Assembly (NCBI RefSeq): GCF_011326725.1
Contig: NZ_JAANCO010000001.1
Location: 558,001-622,000, forward strand
DNA from: Microbacterium excoecariae
GTDB taxonomy: Bacteria > Actinomycetota > Actinomycetes > Actinomycetales > Microbacteriaceae
Direction of reading: 5' to 3'
DNA: 64,000 nt
Below are positions 8,089-16,196 of this stretch, one piece after another. The notes below the pieces were generated by a model. The model did not search any database and was not told the DNA's origin. It was given only the letters and a program-made list of their open reading frames with translations. Each line of letters begins with the position of its first letter. Within the stretch, counting starts at the first letter, position 1. The translations under genes were made by a program, and so were the position numbers.

Positions 8089-10103
8089 CCTCCACCCTCG
8101 ATCGCACGCAGGTTTCGCCCACGGAGCCAGAGATCACACCCCGGCCGGGAGCGCTGGCGGACGGGAATCCCCCCGCCAGGTCGAGCTGGCGGCGCCGCGC
8201 GATCGATCTCGCGTGGCTCCTGCCGGCCCTCGTCGTCGGGATTGTCGTGAACGCCGTCAACCTCGGTGGATCCCCGCAACGCATCGATGACGAAGGCACA
8301 TACACGGCGCAGGCCTGGGCCATTGGTCACCTCGGGGAGCTCACCCACTACACCTACTGGTATGACCATCCGCCGCTCGGCTGGATCCAGATCGCGGGGT
8401 ATGCGGGACTCACCGGGGCGTGGGATCGCTACGACGTCGCGGTCATCGCGGCACGTGAGGCGATGCTGGTCGCGACCGCGGTCGCCGCGGTGCTGCTGTG
8501 GGCTCTCGTCCGCCGCATCGGGTTTGGTCGGGCGACCGCCTCTGTGGCCACCGTCATCTTCCTGATGTCGCCGCTTGCCGTGCAGTTCCACCGCCAGGTC
8601 TACCTCGACAACATCGCGACGGCGTGGCTCCTCGGCGCACTCCTGCTGGCGATGAGCCGCAATAAACAGCTGCTCGGTTATATGGGCGCTGCAGCAGCTT
8701 TTAGCATCGCGGTCCTCACCAAGGAGACGTATCTCCTCGCGCTCCCGCTCCTCGCATGGCTCATGTGGCGGGGAGCCGATCGTACGACCCGCCGCTACAC
8801 CCTCTCGGTCTCCGCGGCCGTCGTCGCGCTGTTCGGCTTCGGGTACGTGGCATTCGCGCTCGTGAAGGGCGAGCTGATGCCCGGACAAGACCGCGTCAGC
8901 CTGTTCGAGGGGCTTGCCTTTCAGCTCGCCTCGCGCGAGGGCAGCGGCTCACTCCTCGACCCCGACAGCCTCATGACGAGGACCGTCGGTATGTGGCTGC
9001 AACTCGACGCCGTGTTGATCGGCACAGTCCTCATCGCTGGCGTCGCGGCTGTGTTCGTCCGTCGGCTGCGACCCTGGGCGATCACCCTGCTCGCGCTGAC
9101 CGCGTTCATGTTCCGCGGGGGGTATCTTCCCGTGCCCTACGTCATCATGATGTTGCCGTTCGCGGCGATCGTCGTCGCCGGCATCGGCCAGGTCGCCGTC
9201 GAGCGGCTTCGGGCGTCAGAAAAGACCCACCGTGCGATCTCGCGCGTCGCCGGCTCGGCGCTCGCGGCAGGGCTCGCCGTCGCGATGGTCGCCGCCGTTC
9301 CTCTGTGGGCGACGCAGCTTCGAGGCTTCGTGCTCGCCGACCTCGACGAGCCACTCCGCGACGCCGAGGCGTGGATGACCGAGAACGCCGCCCCCGAAGC
9401 CCGGATGCTCGTCGACGACGCCATGTGGGTCGACCTCGTGGACGCCGGCTTCGCCCGCGACAACGTGGTCTGGTACTACAAGGCAGACACCGACTCCGAC
9501 GTGCAGGATCTCGCACCGGACGGCTGGCGCGACTACGACTACGTCGTCACCACCGACTCCATGCGCACGTTCCCGACGGAGTTCCCGACGGTCCAGCAAG
9601 CGATCGATAACAGCGTCGTGGTCGCGTCGTTCGGTCAGGGCGCGCAGCAGGTCGACATCCGGTTCGTGGACGCGACGCAGTCCGGGCTCGATCAAGCTGA
9701 CGACGACGGCCTGTATGCGGCGCGCTCCATCGCCGGCCAACAGCTGCTGGCCAATCCGGGAGTGGGATTCCCCGAAGGGATCCAGGATCTCCTGACCGCC
9801 GGTGTCGTTGATGGTCGGATCCTCCTCACGGTCGCCCAGCTGGCCGCAACCGGAGAGGTTGCCGTCGCCGATCTCGCTCAGCTCGATGATGACCCTTCCG
9901 GCGTGCACCGGCAGCTGGTGATCAGCTCTTACGCGGGCGTCGACGCGAGAGGCGACGCCGCGGGCGCCGATGCGGCCATCAGCTTCTTCGCGTCCCTCTC
10001 CGGCGAGCTTGAGCCGCTGTCCGTCGAGCGCAGCGACGCCGGCGTCATCGTCACCTTCTCTCCCGTCGAACCCGCGAACCTGCTCCCGCGCCCCGCGGAG
10101 TGA
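8085..10103 (+). CDS. GT-C (family 39/ArnT-like) membrane glycosyltransferase
   Basis: 672 residues. After a hydrophilic N-terminus the protein has about ten hydrophobic helices and then a soluble C-terminal extracytoplasmic domain (roughly residues 420-670). The first periplasm-facing loop carries the acidic pair in RIDDEGTYTAQAWA, and a later loop has YDHPPLGWIQ; both are typical of GT39/GT83 enzymes that use polyprenyl-phosphate sugars as donors on the outside of the membrane. The polyprenol-P-mannose synthase at the end of this operon could supply its donor (inference). It overlaps its upstream neighbour by ATGA. The large C-terminal domain has no family I recognise. Confidence 0.8.
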   Translation: MTSTLDRTQVSPTEPEITPRPGALADGNPPARSSWRRRAIDLAWLLPALVVGIVVNAVNLGGSPQRIDDEGTYTAQAWAIGHLGELTHYTYWYDHPPLGWIQIAGYAGLTGAWDRYDVAVIAAREAMLVATAVAAVLLWALVRRIGFGRATASVATVIFLMSPLAVQFHRQVYLDNIATAWLLGALLLAMSRNKQLLGYMGAAAAFSIAVLTKETYLLALPLLAWLMWRGADRTTRRYTLSVSAAVVALFGFGYVAFALVKGELMPGQDRVSLFEGLAFQLASREGSGSLLDPDSLMTRTVGMWLQLDAVLIGTVLIAGVAAVFVRRLRPWAITLLALTAFMFRGGYLPVPYVIMMLPFAAIVVAGIGQVAVERLRASEKTHRAISRVAGSALAAGLAVAMVAAVPLWATQLRGFVLADLDEPLRDAEAWMTENAAPEARMLVDDAMWVDLVDAGFARDNVVWYYKADTDSDVQDLAPDGWRDYDYVVTTDSMRTFPTEFPTVQQAIDNSVVVASFGQGAQQVDIRFVDATQSGLDQADDDGLYAARSIAGQQLLANPGVGFPEGIQDLLTAGVVDGRILLTVAQLAATGEVAVADLAQLDDDPSGVHRQLVISSYAGVDARGDAAGADAAISFFASLSGELEPLSVERSDAGVIVTFSPVEPANLLPRPAE

Positions 10104-10150
10104 CCCAAGCCGGGGGCATTCGACCCGGCCCCACGACAGAAAGGATCATC

Positions 10151-11050
10151 ATGATCGGCACCACCGCACGTCACCCGTCTCCTGCCCGACGACCTCGGCG
10201 CGGATTCCGGGCCCTCGCCCTGGTCGCCGCGGCAGCTCTGCCCGCTGTCCTCGGCAGCGCACTCGCCCCCGCGGCATCCGCGTCGACGACGGATCCGGGC
10301 GGGTGGGCGCGCGTCGCGCACCTGTCGCCCGATACGAAGGCTGTCGACGTGCAGATGACGGCGCTCTCCGGAGGAGCCGTCGTGTACGAGCTGGACGATG
10401 TCGCCTACGGCGCCGTCAGCGATTACATCCCGCTCGACGAGGGCACGTATGTCGTGTCGATGGTCCCCTCGGACGCCGCGGACGATGCGGAGCCGGTCGT
10501 GCGGCAGTCCGTCGACGTCGCGGAGGGCGAGCCGGTCACGGTCGCCGCCTACGGGACGAACGCAGATCTGCAGACCACGGTGTTCGACGACGACCTCTCG
10601 GCACCCGCCGACGGGCAGGCTCGAGTCCGCGTGATCCAGGCGTCGACGGTCGAACCGGTCGTGGACGTCGACACGGTCGACGGGCAGCCGATCGCGCAGG
10701 AGGTCCCGAGCGGCGCCGCCACCGGATATGCCGCGGTCGACGCGGGATCGTGGGACCTCGAACTCGCCGGTGCCGGTGAGGCATCGAGCGCCGAGGTCGA
10801 TCTGCCCGCCGGGTCGGTCTCGACGCTGTTCGTCCTCGACACCGCCGACGGTGCCTTGACGGCGAAGGCCGTGACGGACTCCGCCACCCTCGCCGACATG
10901 CCCATTGGTGGCATTGAGACAGGCGGTGGCGGCACTGCGAACCAGGGCGCCTTTCCCGCGTTTCCGGTCGTGCTGACCGGCCTCCTCCTCGCCGGCGCGG
11001 TGATCGGGGTGGTGACGGTGCGTCGACGCGCATCCGAGGGCGCCAGGTGA
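10151..11050 (+). CDS. Secreted DUF4397-domain surface protein with C-terminal anchor
   Basis: 299 residues from the ATG at 10151, preceded by AAGGA five bases upstream; an in-frame GTG overlapping the previous stop at 10100 is less likely because it would place an extra tail before the signal peptide. The signal peptide ends near PAASAS. The mature part has the DUF4397 pattern (WARVAHLSPDTKAVDVQ, YELDDVAYG, VRVIQAS). It then has M250-PIGGIETGGGG, a hydrophobic helix and an RRR-containing tail, the layout of a sortase substrate with a non-LPxTG signal. DUF4397 genes often sit next to class F sortases, and here the sortase gene is the next, overlapping, cistron. Confidence 0.8.
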   Translation: MIGTTARHPSPARRPRRGFRALALVAAAALPAVLGSALAPAASASTTDPGGWARVAHLSPDTKAVDVQMTALSGGAVVYELDDVAYGAVSDYIPLDEGTYVVSMVPSDAADDAEPVVRQSVDVAEGEPVTVAAYGTNADLQTTVFDDDLSAPADGQARVRVIQASTVEPVVDVDTVDGQPIAQEVPSGAATGYAAVDAGSWDLELAGAGEASSAEVDLPAGSVSTLFVLDTADGALTAKAVTDSATLADMPIGGIETGGGGTANQGAFPAFPVVLTGLLLAGAVIGVVTVRRRASEGAR

Positions 11051-12678
11051 TGATGACAGCGCGACGGATCCTCGCGGCATCGGCGGCGGTGACGGCGCTG
11101 GGCCTGGTGGCGACCGCGTGCGCTGGCCCCGGATCCGAGACGTCCGCGCCCGTCGACGCTGCCGGCTCCTCCACCGTGGCGGCGACCGACTTCCTCGACA
11201 CCTACGTCGACGGCGGCCGAGTCGTCCGCACGGATCAGGGCGGCGACACGGTCAGCGAGGGGCAGGCGTACGGCCTGCTCCTCGCCCTCGCCGCGGATGA
11301 CGAGACGCGCTTCGACGAGATCTGGACGTGGACGACCGAGAACATCCAGCGCGACGATCTCCTGCTCTCGTGGCGATGGGCCGACGGCGCGGTCGTCGAC
11401 GCCGAGCCGGCGTCCGACGCGGATCTCGACGCCGCGAGAGCGCTCGTGCTCGCGGGCGACGCGTTTGGTCGCGATGACCTCCGCGAGGACGGACTTGACC
11501 TCGGCGACGCGGTGCTCGACCGCATGACCGCCCGCACCGCACTCGGCCGCGTCCTGCTTCCGGGGCCCTGGGCGAGCGCGTCGCCGCATCGGTATAACCC
11601 GTCCTACGCGTCGCCCGTCGCGTACGCGGTGCTGGGTGAGGCTTCTGGCGATGAGCGCTGGGAGGAACTCGCCGACGGGAGCCGTGCCGTGACGTCGGCG
11701 CTGCTGGACGCGAACGCGTTGCCGACCAACTGGGCTACCGTCGCGCAGGACGGGTCCGTGGCGATCGCCGGCGGCGCCGACGGTCAGGGCGAGCCGGAGT
11801 ACGGGTACGACGCCGCGCGGACGCCGATCCGCTTTGCGGAGTCGTGCGACGACGATGACGTGGCCATCGCCGCGAGAATCGCGGCAGGGCTTCCGTCGGA
11901 CGAGGTGCTCCCTGCCGAGCTCGATTCCGGGGGCGGCTCGATCACGAGTGATCAGCACCCCGTTGCGTATGCGGGGCGGGCGGCCGCATACGCCGCGGAT
12001 GGCCGCGGCGACGCAGCGAAGGCCGATCTGACGAGGATGGGCGAGACCGCGGACGAGACGCCCACCTATTACGGCGATGCCTGGGAGGCGTTGGCCGAGG
12101 TGATGCTCGCCGGCGATGTGCTCGGGGGGTGCCCGCCGACCACGGGCGGGTCGTCGGAGGCCGCATCGGCAGGCGCGGCGCCCTCGACATCGAGTGCCGG
12201 AGGTCTGCAGGACCCGGTGGCCTCCGAGGAGGCGTCCGGCGCGGTACCGCTCCGCGTCTCGATCCCCGCCATCGGGATCGCGTCGGATCTCATTAGCCTC
12301 GGTCGCGGCGCCGACGGGTGGATCGAGGCTCCCGCGGACTACGACGACATCGGCTGGTACAAGGACGGCGTCGTGCCCGGTGACGTCGGCCCGGCAGTGA
12401 TCGCCGCCCATGTGGACTCCCCGTGGGCGGCGGCGGTCTTCCATGAGCTCGGGAATCTCGTGCCCGGCGACACCGTCTCCGTCGAGCGGAGCGACGGCAC
12501 GACGGCCGAGTTCGTCGTCACCGGTATCCAGAACGTGAAGAAGCACTCCTTCCCCACGGAGCAGATCTACGCGCCGACGCCCACTCCGGAACTCCGCCTT
12601 GTGACGTGCGGTGGTCCGTTCAGCTCCGAGACCGGCCGGTACGAGGACAACGTCGTCGTCACGGCCGTCGCCGCCTGA
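11047..12678 (+). CDS. Lipoprotein fusing a GH8 glycanase to a class F sortase
   Basis: 543 residues. The N-terminal signal ends in VATAC (C25), a permissive lipobox. Residues about 45-375 resemble glycoside hydrolase family 8 (BcsZ/CelA-like): SEGQAYG with E71 as likely acid, ASDADLDAA around D124-D128, and [10 protein letters not shown] with D255 as likely base. A Ser/Ala-rich linker (about 376-400) leads to a class F sortase domain (about 402-543) with the full triad H455 (AAHVDS), C521 (VTCGG) and R531 (GRYEDN). It would hydrolyse a beta-glycan and transpeptidate or anchor proteins at the cell surface. It overlaps the DUF4397 gene by GTGA. The fusion reads through without a frameshift. 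Its glycan and peptide substrates are unknown. Confidence 0.85.
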   Translation: MMMTARRILAASAAVTALGLVATACAGPGSETSAPVDAAGSSTVAATDFLDTYVDGGRVVRTDQGGDTVSEGQAYGLLLALAADDETRFDEIWTWTTENIQRDDLLLSWRWADGAVVDAEPASDADLDAARALVLAGDAFGRDDLREDGLDLGDAVLDRMTARTALGRVLLPGPWASASPHRYNPSYASPVAYAVLGEASGDERWEELADGSRAVTSALLDANALPTNWATVAQDGSVAIAGGADGQGEPEYGYDAARTPIRFAESCDDDDVAIAARIAAGLPSDEVLPAELDSGGGSITSDQHPVAYAGRAAAYAADGRGDAAKADLTRMGETADETPTYYGDAWEALAEVMLAGDVLGGCPPTTGGSSEAASAGAAPSTSSAGGLQDPVASEEASGAVPLRVSIPAIGIASDLISLGRGADGWIEAPADYDDIGWYKDGVVPGDVGPAVIAAHVDSPWAAAVFHELGNLVPGDTVSVERSDGTTAEFVVTGIQNVKKHSFPTEQIYAPTPTPELRLVTCGGPFSSETGRYEDNVVVTAVAA

Positions 12679-12707
12679 TATCCATTACTCGCTCGAGAGG
12701 TCACGAC

Positions 12708-13490
12708 ATGCGCACCACCCTCACCATCATTCCGACGTTCAACGAGATCGAGAACATCACCGGCGTCGTCGACAGGGTCCTCGCCACGGGGCGATCGGAC
12801 GTCCTGATTGTCGACGATTCGTCCCCCGACGGGACCGGCGAGCTCGCCGACGAACTCGCGGCGCGCCACGAGTCCGTGTTCGCCCTGCATCGCCGGACGA
12901 AGGACGGGCTCGGGCCCGCATATCTCGCCGGCTTCGCGTGGGGGCGATCTCGCGGTTACGACGTGCTTGTTGAGATGGATGCCGACGGGTCGCACCAGCC
13001 CGAGGCCCTCCCCACCATGCTCGACGAACTGGCGAGCGCCGACATCGTTCTCGGATCGCGCTGGGTCCCGGGCGGCAGCGTCGTGAACTGGCCGCTCCAC
13101 CGCAAGGTCTTGAGTCGAGGCGGGAACATCTACGCGCGTCTCGCGCTCGGAATCGATGTTCGGGATGCCACCGGCGGATACCGCGCGTACAGGACGAGCG
13201 CCCTGGACGCCATCGGTCTCGACGGCATCGCGTCGCAGGGGTACTGCTTCCAGCTCGACATGCTCTGGCGCGGACTGGAACGGGGGCTCCGCGTCGTCGA
13301 GGTACCCATCACGTTCATCGAGCGCGAGCACGGCGTCAGCAAGATGAGCGGGAACATTGTGCGGGAGTCGCTCGTGAACGTCTCGGCGTGGGGCCTCCGC
13401 CGGCGGATCACCGCGCTGCGCGAACTTGTCCTCCACCATCGCCGACTGCCGTCCGTCCGCGCCAACACCCGGCGCCTCGCGCCATCGTGA
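12708..13490 (+). CDS. Polyprenol-phosphate mannose synthase (DPM1/Ppm1-like)
   Basis: 260 residues from ATG 12708 with GAGAGG upstream. It has GT2 DPM1 hallmarks: [11 protein letters not shown] at the N-terminus, DDSSPDGT (D36-D37), [10 protein letters not shown] as the metal-binding DxD (D91, D93), and the SRWVPGGSV and HGVSKMSG blocks. The enzyme transfers mannose from GDP-mannose to polyprenyl phosphate on the cytoplasmic face; the product feeds GT-C mannosyltransferases such as the gene at 8085. No C-terminal membrane domain is present, as in the catalytic half of actinobacterial Ppm1. It is the last gene of the operon, 29 bp after the sortase fusion. Confidence 0.88.
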   Translation: MRTTLTIIPTFNEIENITGVVDRVLATGRSDVLIVDDSSPDGTGELADELAARHESVFALHRRTKDGLGPAYLAGFAWGRSRGYDVLVEMDADGSHQPEALPTMLDELASADIVLGSRWVPGGSVVNWPLHRKVLSRGGNIYARLALGIDVRDATGGYRAYRTSALDAIGLDGIASQGYCFQLDMLWRGLERGLRVVEVPITFIEREHGVSKMSGNIVRESLVNVSAWGLRRRITALRELVLHHRRLPSVRANTRRLAPS

Positions 13491-13589
13491 GCGGACGGTG
13501 AGCGCACGCTGTCCGCACGGCCGGCGACGGGTGTAAGCGGACGAAAGAATGTGACGCGGCCTGTGCGCGGTGGCCTGGCCGTGGCGCAC

Positions 13590-13601
13590 GGGGGGGGGGG
13601 G
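13590..13601. repeat. Homopolymeric tract of twelve G
   Basis: Twelve consecutive G residues in the 224-bp gap between the mannose synthase gene and the LuxR-type regulator gene, 113 bp before the latter's ATG. Tracts of this length are prone to slipped-strand length change and, in a promoter region, can create phase variation; they are also prone to sequencing error. Confidence 0.9.
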
Positions 13602-13714
13602 AATCTCGATCCTCGGCGTGCAGACATGAGGGAGGTGCCGGACGGCGTCCGTGCAACGATATACGCTGTGTCGCATTCGGCGTTGACGGCACATGACGAG
13701 GAGCCCCGCACGGC

Positions 13715-16099
13715 ATGACGACGCACGCTCGGGAGAGCATCGAGCCCTCGATGCACCTCCTGGTGCGCCTGCGAACGATCCTGGACGGGTCTCCCCGTGT
13801 CGTGATCTCCGCTCCCCGAGGTGCCGGGAAGTCGAGGGTGCTGGCGCAGTGGGCGTCCGCACGGGAGCGTGAAGGTGACACGGTGTCGTGGGGCCCGAGG
13901 CACGTCGCCGGGGCGACCGCGGTTGTGCTCGACGAGCCGTCCGAGCGCGATCTGCGCGCCGTTCTCGATGCGGTTCCTGCCGCGTGCCGAGTCGTGGTCG
14001 CGACGCGGCGCGCCCCGACGGAGGTCATGGAGTGGCATCTGCGCCTGCGCGAAAGTGCCATCCTCCTTGCGGGCGACCTTCGCCTGACGCTCGCCGACAT
14101 CGCCGCCGTGCTCCGGGGGCGCGGTCTTCCCGACGACGCGGAGGCAGTTGCCGCGGTCGCGCGGGCGTCGCATGGGATCCCGTGGTTCGTCGATATTGCG
14201 TGCGAAGAGGTCGCGGAGAGCGCGCGCGAAAAACCCGACCCGGACTTTCGGGGGCGAGACGTGCGCGCGGGGCGCCTCGCTCGCGCGGTCGACGACGCGG
14301 TCGTGAGCGCGTTGCGCGAGACAGTGCCCGCGGAGGAGCTCTCTCTGCTGGCGATACCGGTGCGACTCGACGACGACGGCATCGCGGCGCTGGGCACGAC
14401 GAGCGAGCTGATCTCCGCCCGCGCGGCGCTTGCCGAGGGCGGGTGGGTCGAGCATCTCGGTGCCTCCGGTGCGCCGCGGCTCGTGCCGCCGGTACGCCGC
14501 GCGCTCGCGCGCCGCGTCCGTCGTGGTGCAAGCCCGACCATCGAGTCTGCGCGCGCTCGCCTGGTGACGCGGCTTCTGGGCGCGGAGCGCCTGGCCGAGG
14601 CATGGGCCGTCGCGCGCGAGGGCGGCAGCGACGCCTTGTCCTGGCGCGTTCTCATGCACGCCATCGTCGATCTCGACTCGTCGCTCCTCGCGTCGATGAC
14701 CCGCGATATCCGGGCCGCGTTCCTCTCGCGTACGTGGGCGGGGGATGCGCTGGCCCTGTGGACGTCGGCGTACAACATCGGCATAGAGCCTGTGCCGCGC
14801 GCCATCGTCGAGCGCGCCCTCGACGTGCGGGACTTCGACCAGCGGCTCCCCGATGCGCCGGTCGGTCGGCTGAGCCATGCGGGACTCACCCAGGTGTGGC
14901 GGAGGCGCGCCGGGGACGTGCGCGGGACGGCCGTGTGGGCGGCCCGCACGGTCGAGATCTGGGAGGCGCAACGCGCCCGACTGGATCCGGGGCAGCGCGG
15001 GCACGGCGCGCTCGCGCTGCAGACGACGGGACTGACGTATTTGCGGCTGGGCCGCTGGGCCGCGGCGGCGGCCGCGTTCGCCGAAGCGGAGGAAATCGCG
15101 GCGGCACAGGGTGCCGTGGACTTCGCGGCCACCATCACCGAGCACCTCGCCCTCGCCCTCGCTCTCGCGGGCGAGATCCGGCGCGCGCAGAGCGCCATGG
15201 CGCGTCTGTCGGCGGTGCAGGGGACGGCGCGTTCGTCGTACACCGTCATGGTGGTGCACCTGGTCGAGGCGCTCCTGGCGCTCGAGGACGGTGATGCCGA
15301 GCGGGCGGCGAGCGCTCTCGCGCGCGTGCCGCCGGAGCGCCTCGCCGCCTCCGAGATCGGGACGCTCGCGATATCGATCGACGCCTACGTGCGCGCGCTG
15401 CTTCCCGACGTCGTCGGTCGTCCGCCCGTGGTCGCGATCACGACGGATCCGCTCGCCGTCTCGGTGGCCGACGCGACCGCGGATCTCGTCGACCTCGTGT
15501 CCGCCCGCCCTGTCGTGCTCTCGGCATCACGTCGCGCGCGGATGCGCGGGCGGGTCGTGGATCACTGGGGCGTCTCGGCCGCGGTCGTCGCGGCTACGCG
15601 CGGCGGGGAACGGATCGGCCACCCGCGCGCCGGCGCGACCGAATCTCCCCGCGAGCGAGCCCTGGCCGACCTCGTGCGGGCGGCCCTGCACGCCCGCACG
15701 GGGGAGGAGCGGGGGGCGCGGAAGGCTCTCCGCGACTACTACCTCGTGACGCAGGCGTCGGGCCTGACCTCCGCCGTGCGTCTGCTCCCCGAGTCCGATC
15801 GCGTCGCGCTCGCCGCATTCGCCATGTCCGACCTCCCCGACCTCGCGGCGTCCCTCGGAGACCTGTCGTCCATGCCATCCGTCGTACCCACCATTGACAC
15901 GCCGCCGGTGCTCACAACGCGCGAGCGCGAGGTCCTCGATGCGCTTGCCAGCGGGCTGTCGCGCGCGCAGATGGCCGACGCGTGGGGCGTGTCGATGAAC
16001 ACGATCAAGACGCATGCGCGCGGGTTATACGCGAAGCTGTCCGCAACCTCGAAGGAGGACGTCCTCGTGCGTGCGGAGGAGTGCGGCCTCCTGGGGTGA
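13715..16099 (+). CDS. Large LuxR-family regulator with N-terminal P-loop (LAL/MalT-like)
   Basis: 794 residues. Near the N-terminus is a P-loop (APRGAGKS, K39) in an AAA/STAND-like ATPase domain, then a long helical, Ala-rich middle (about 300-700) consistent with TPR-type repeats. The C-terminal LuxR helix-turn-helix (about 733-794) carries LTTREREVLDALASG and MNTIKTHARGLYAKL. Such proteins are ligand- or ATP-gated transcription activators. GAGGAG lies upstream of the chosen ATG. It precedes the giant surface-protein gene by 97 bp on the same strand, so that gene is the most likely target (inference). The G tract lies in its upstream region. A related regulator is encoded at 33004-35454. 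Confidence 0.8.
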   Translation: MTTHARESIEPSMHLLVRLRTILDGSPRVVISAPRGAGKSRVLAQWASAREREGDTVSWGPRHVAGATAVVLDEPSERDLRAVLDAVPAACRVVVATRRAPTEVMEWHLRLRESAILLAGDLRLTLADIAAVLRGRGLPDDAEAVAAVARASHGIPWFVDIACEEVAESAREKPDPDFRGRDVRAGRLARAVDDAVVSALRETVPAEELSLLAIPVRLDDDGIAALGTTSELISARAALAEGGWVEHLGASGAPRLVPPVRRALARRVRRGASPTIESARARLVTRLLGAERLAEAWAVAREGGSDALSWRVLMHAIVDLDSSLLASMTRDIRAAFLSRTWAGDALALWTSAYNIGIEPVPRAIVERALDVRDFDQRLPDAPVGRLSHAGLTQVWRRRAGDVRGTAVWAARTVEIWEAQRARLDPGQRGHGALALQTTGLTYLRLGRWAAAAAAFAEAEEIAAAQGAVDFAATITEHLALALALAGEIRRAQSAMARLSAVQGTARSSYTVMVVHLVEALLALEDGDAERAASALARVPPERLAASEIGTLAISIDAYVRALLPDVVGRPPVVAITTDPLAVSVADATADLVDLVSARPVVLSASRRARMRGRVVDHWGVSAAVVAATRGGERIGHPRAGATESPRERALADLVRAALHARTGEERGARKALRDYYLVTQASGLTSAVRLLPESDRVALAAFAMSDLPDLAASLGDLSSMPSVVPTIDTPPVLTTREREVLDALASGLSRAQMADAWGVSMNTIKTHARGLYAKLSATSKEDVLVRAEECGLLG

Positions 16100-16196
16100 G
16101 CGCGGGGGTGAAAAGGGTGGCGCCCCGCGCGCAATATCCATAGCGTGTCGCGTGGCGCGGGCGTCTGCCCGGTCGAAGGGGCGAGGGGCGAGACAC

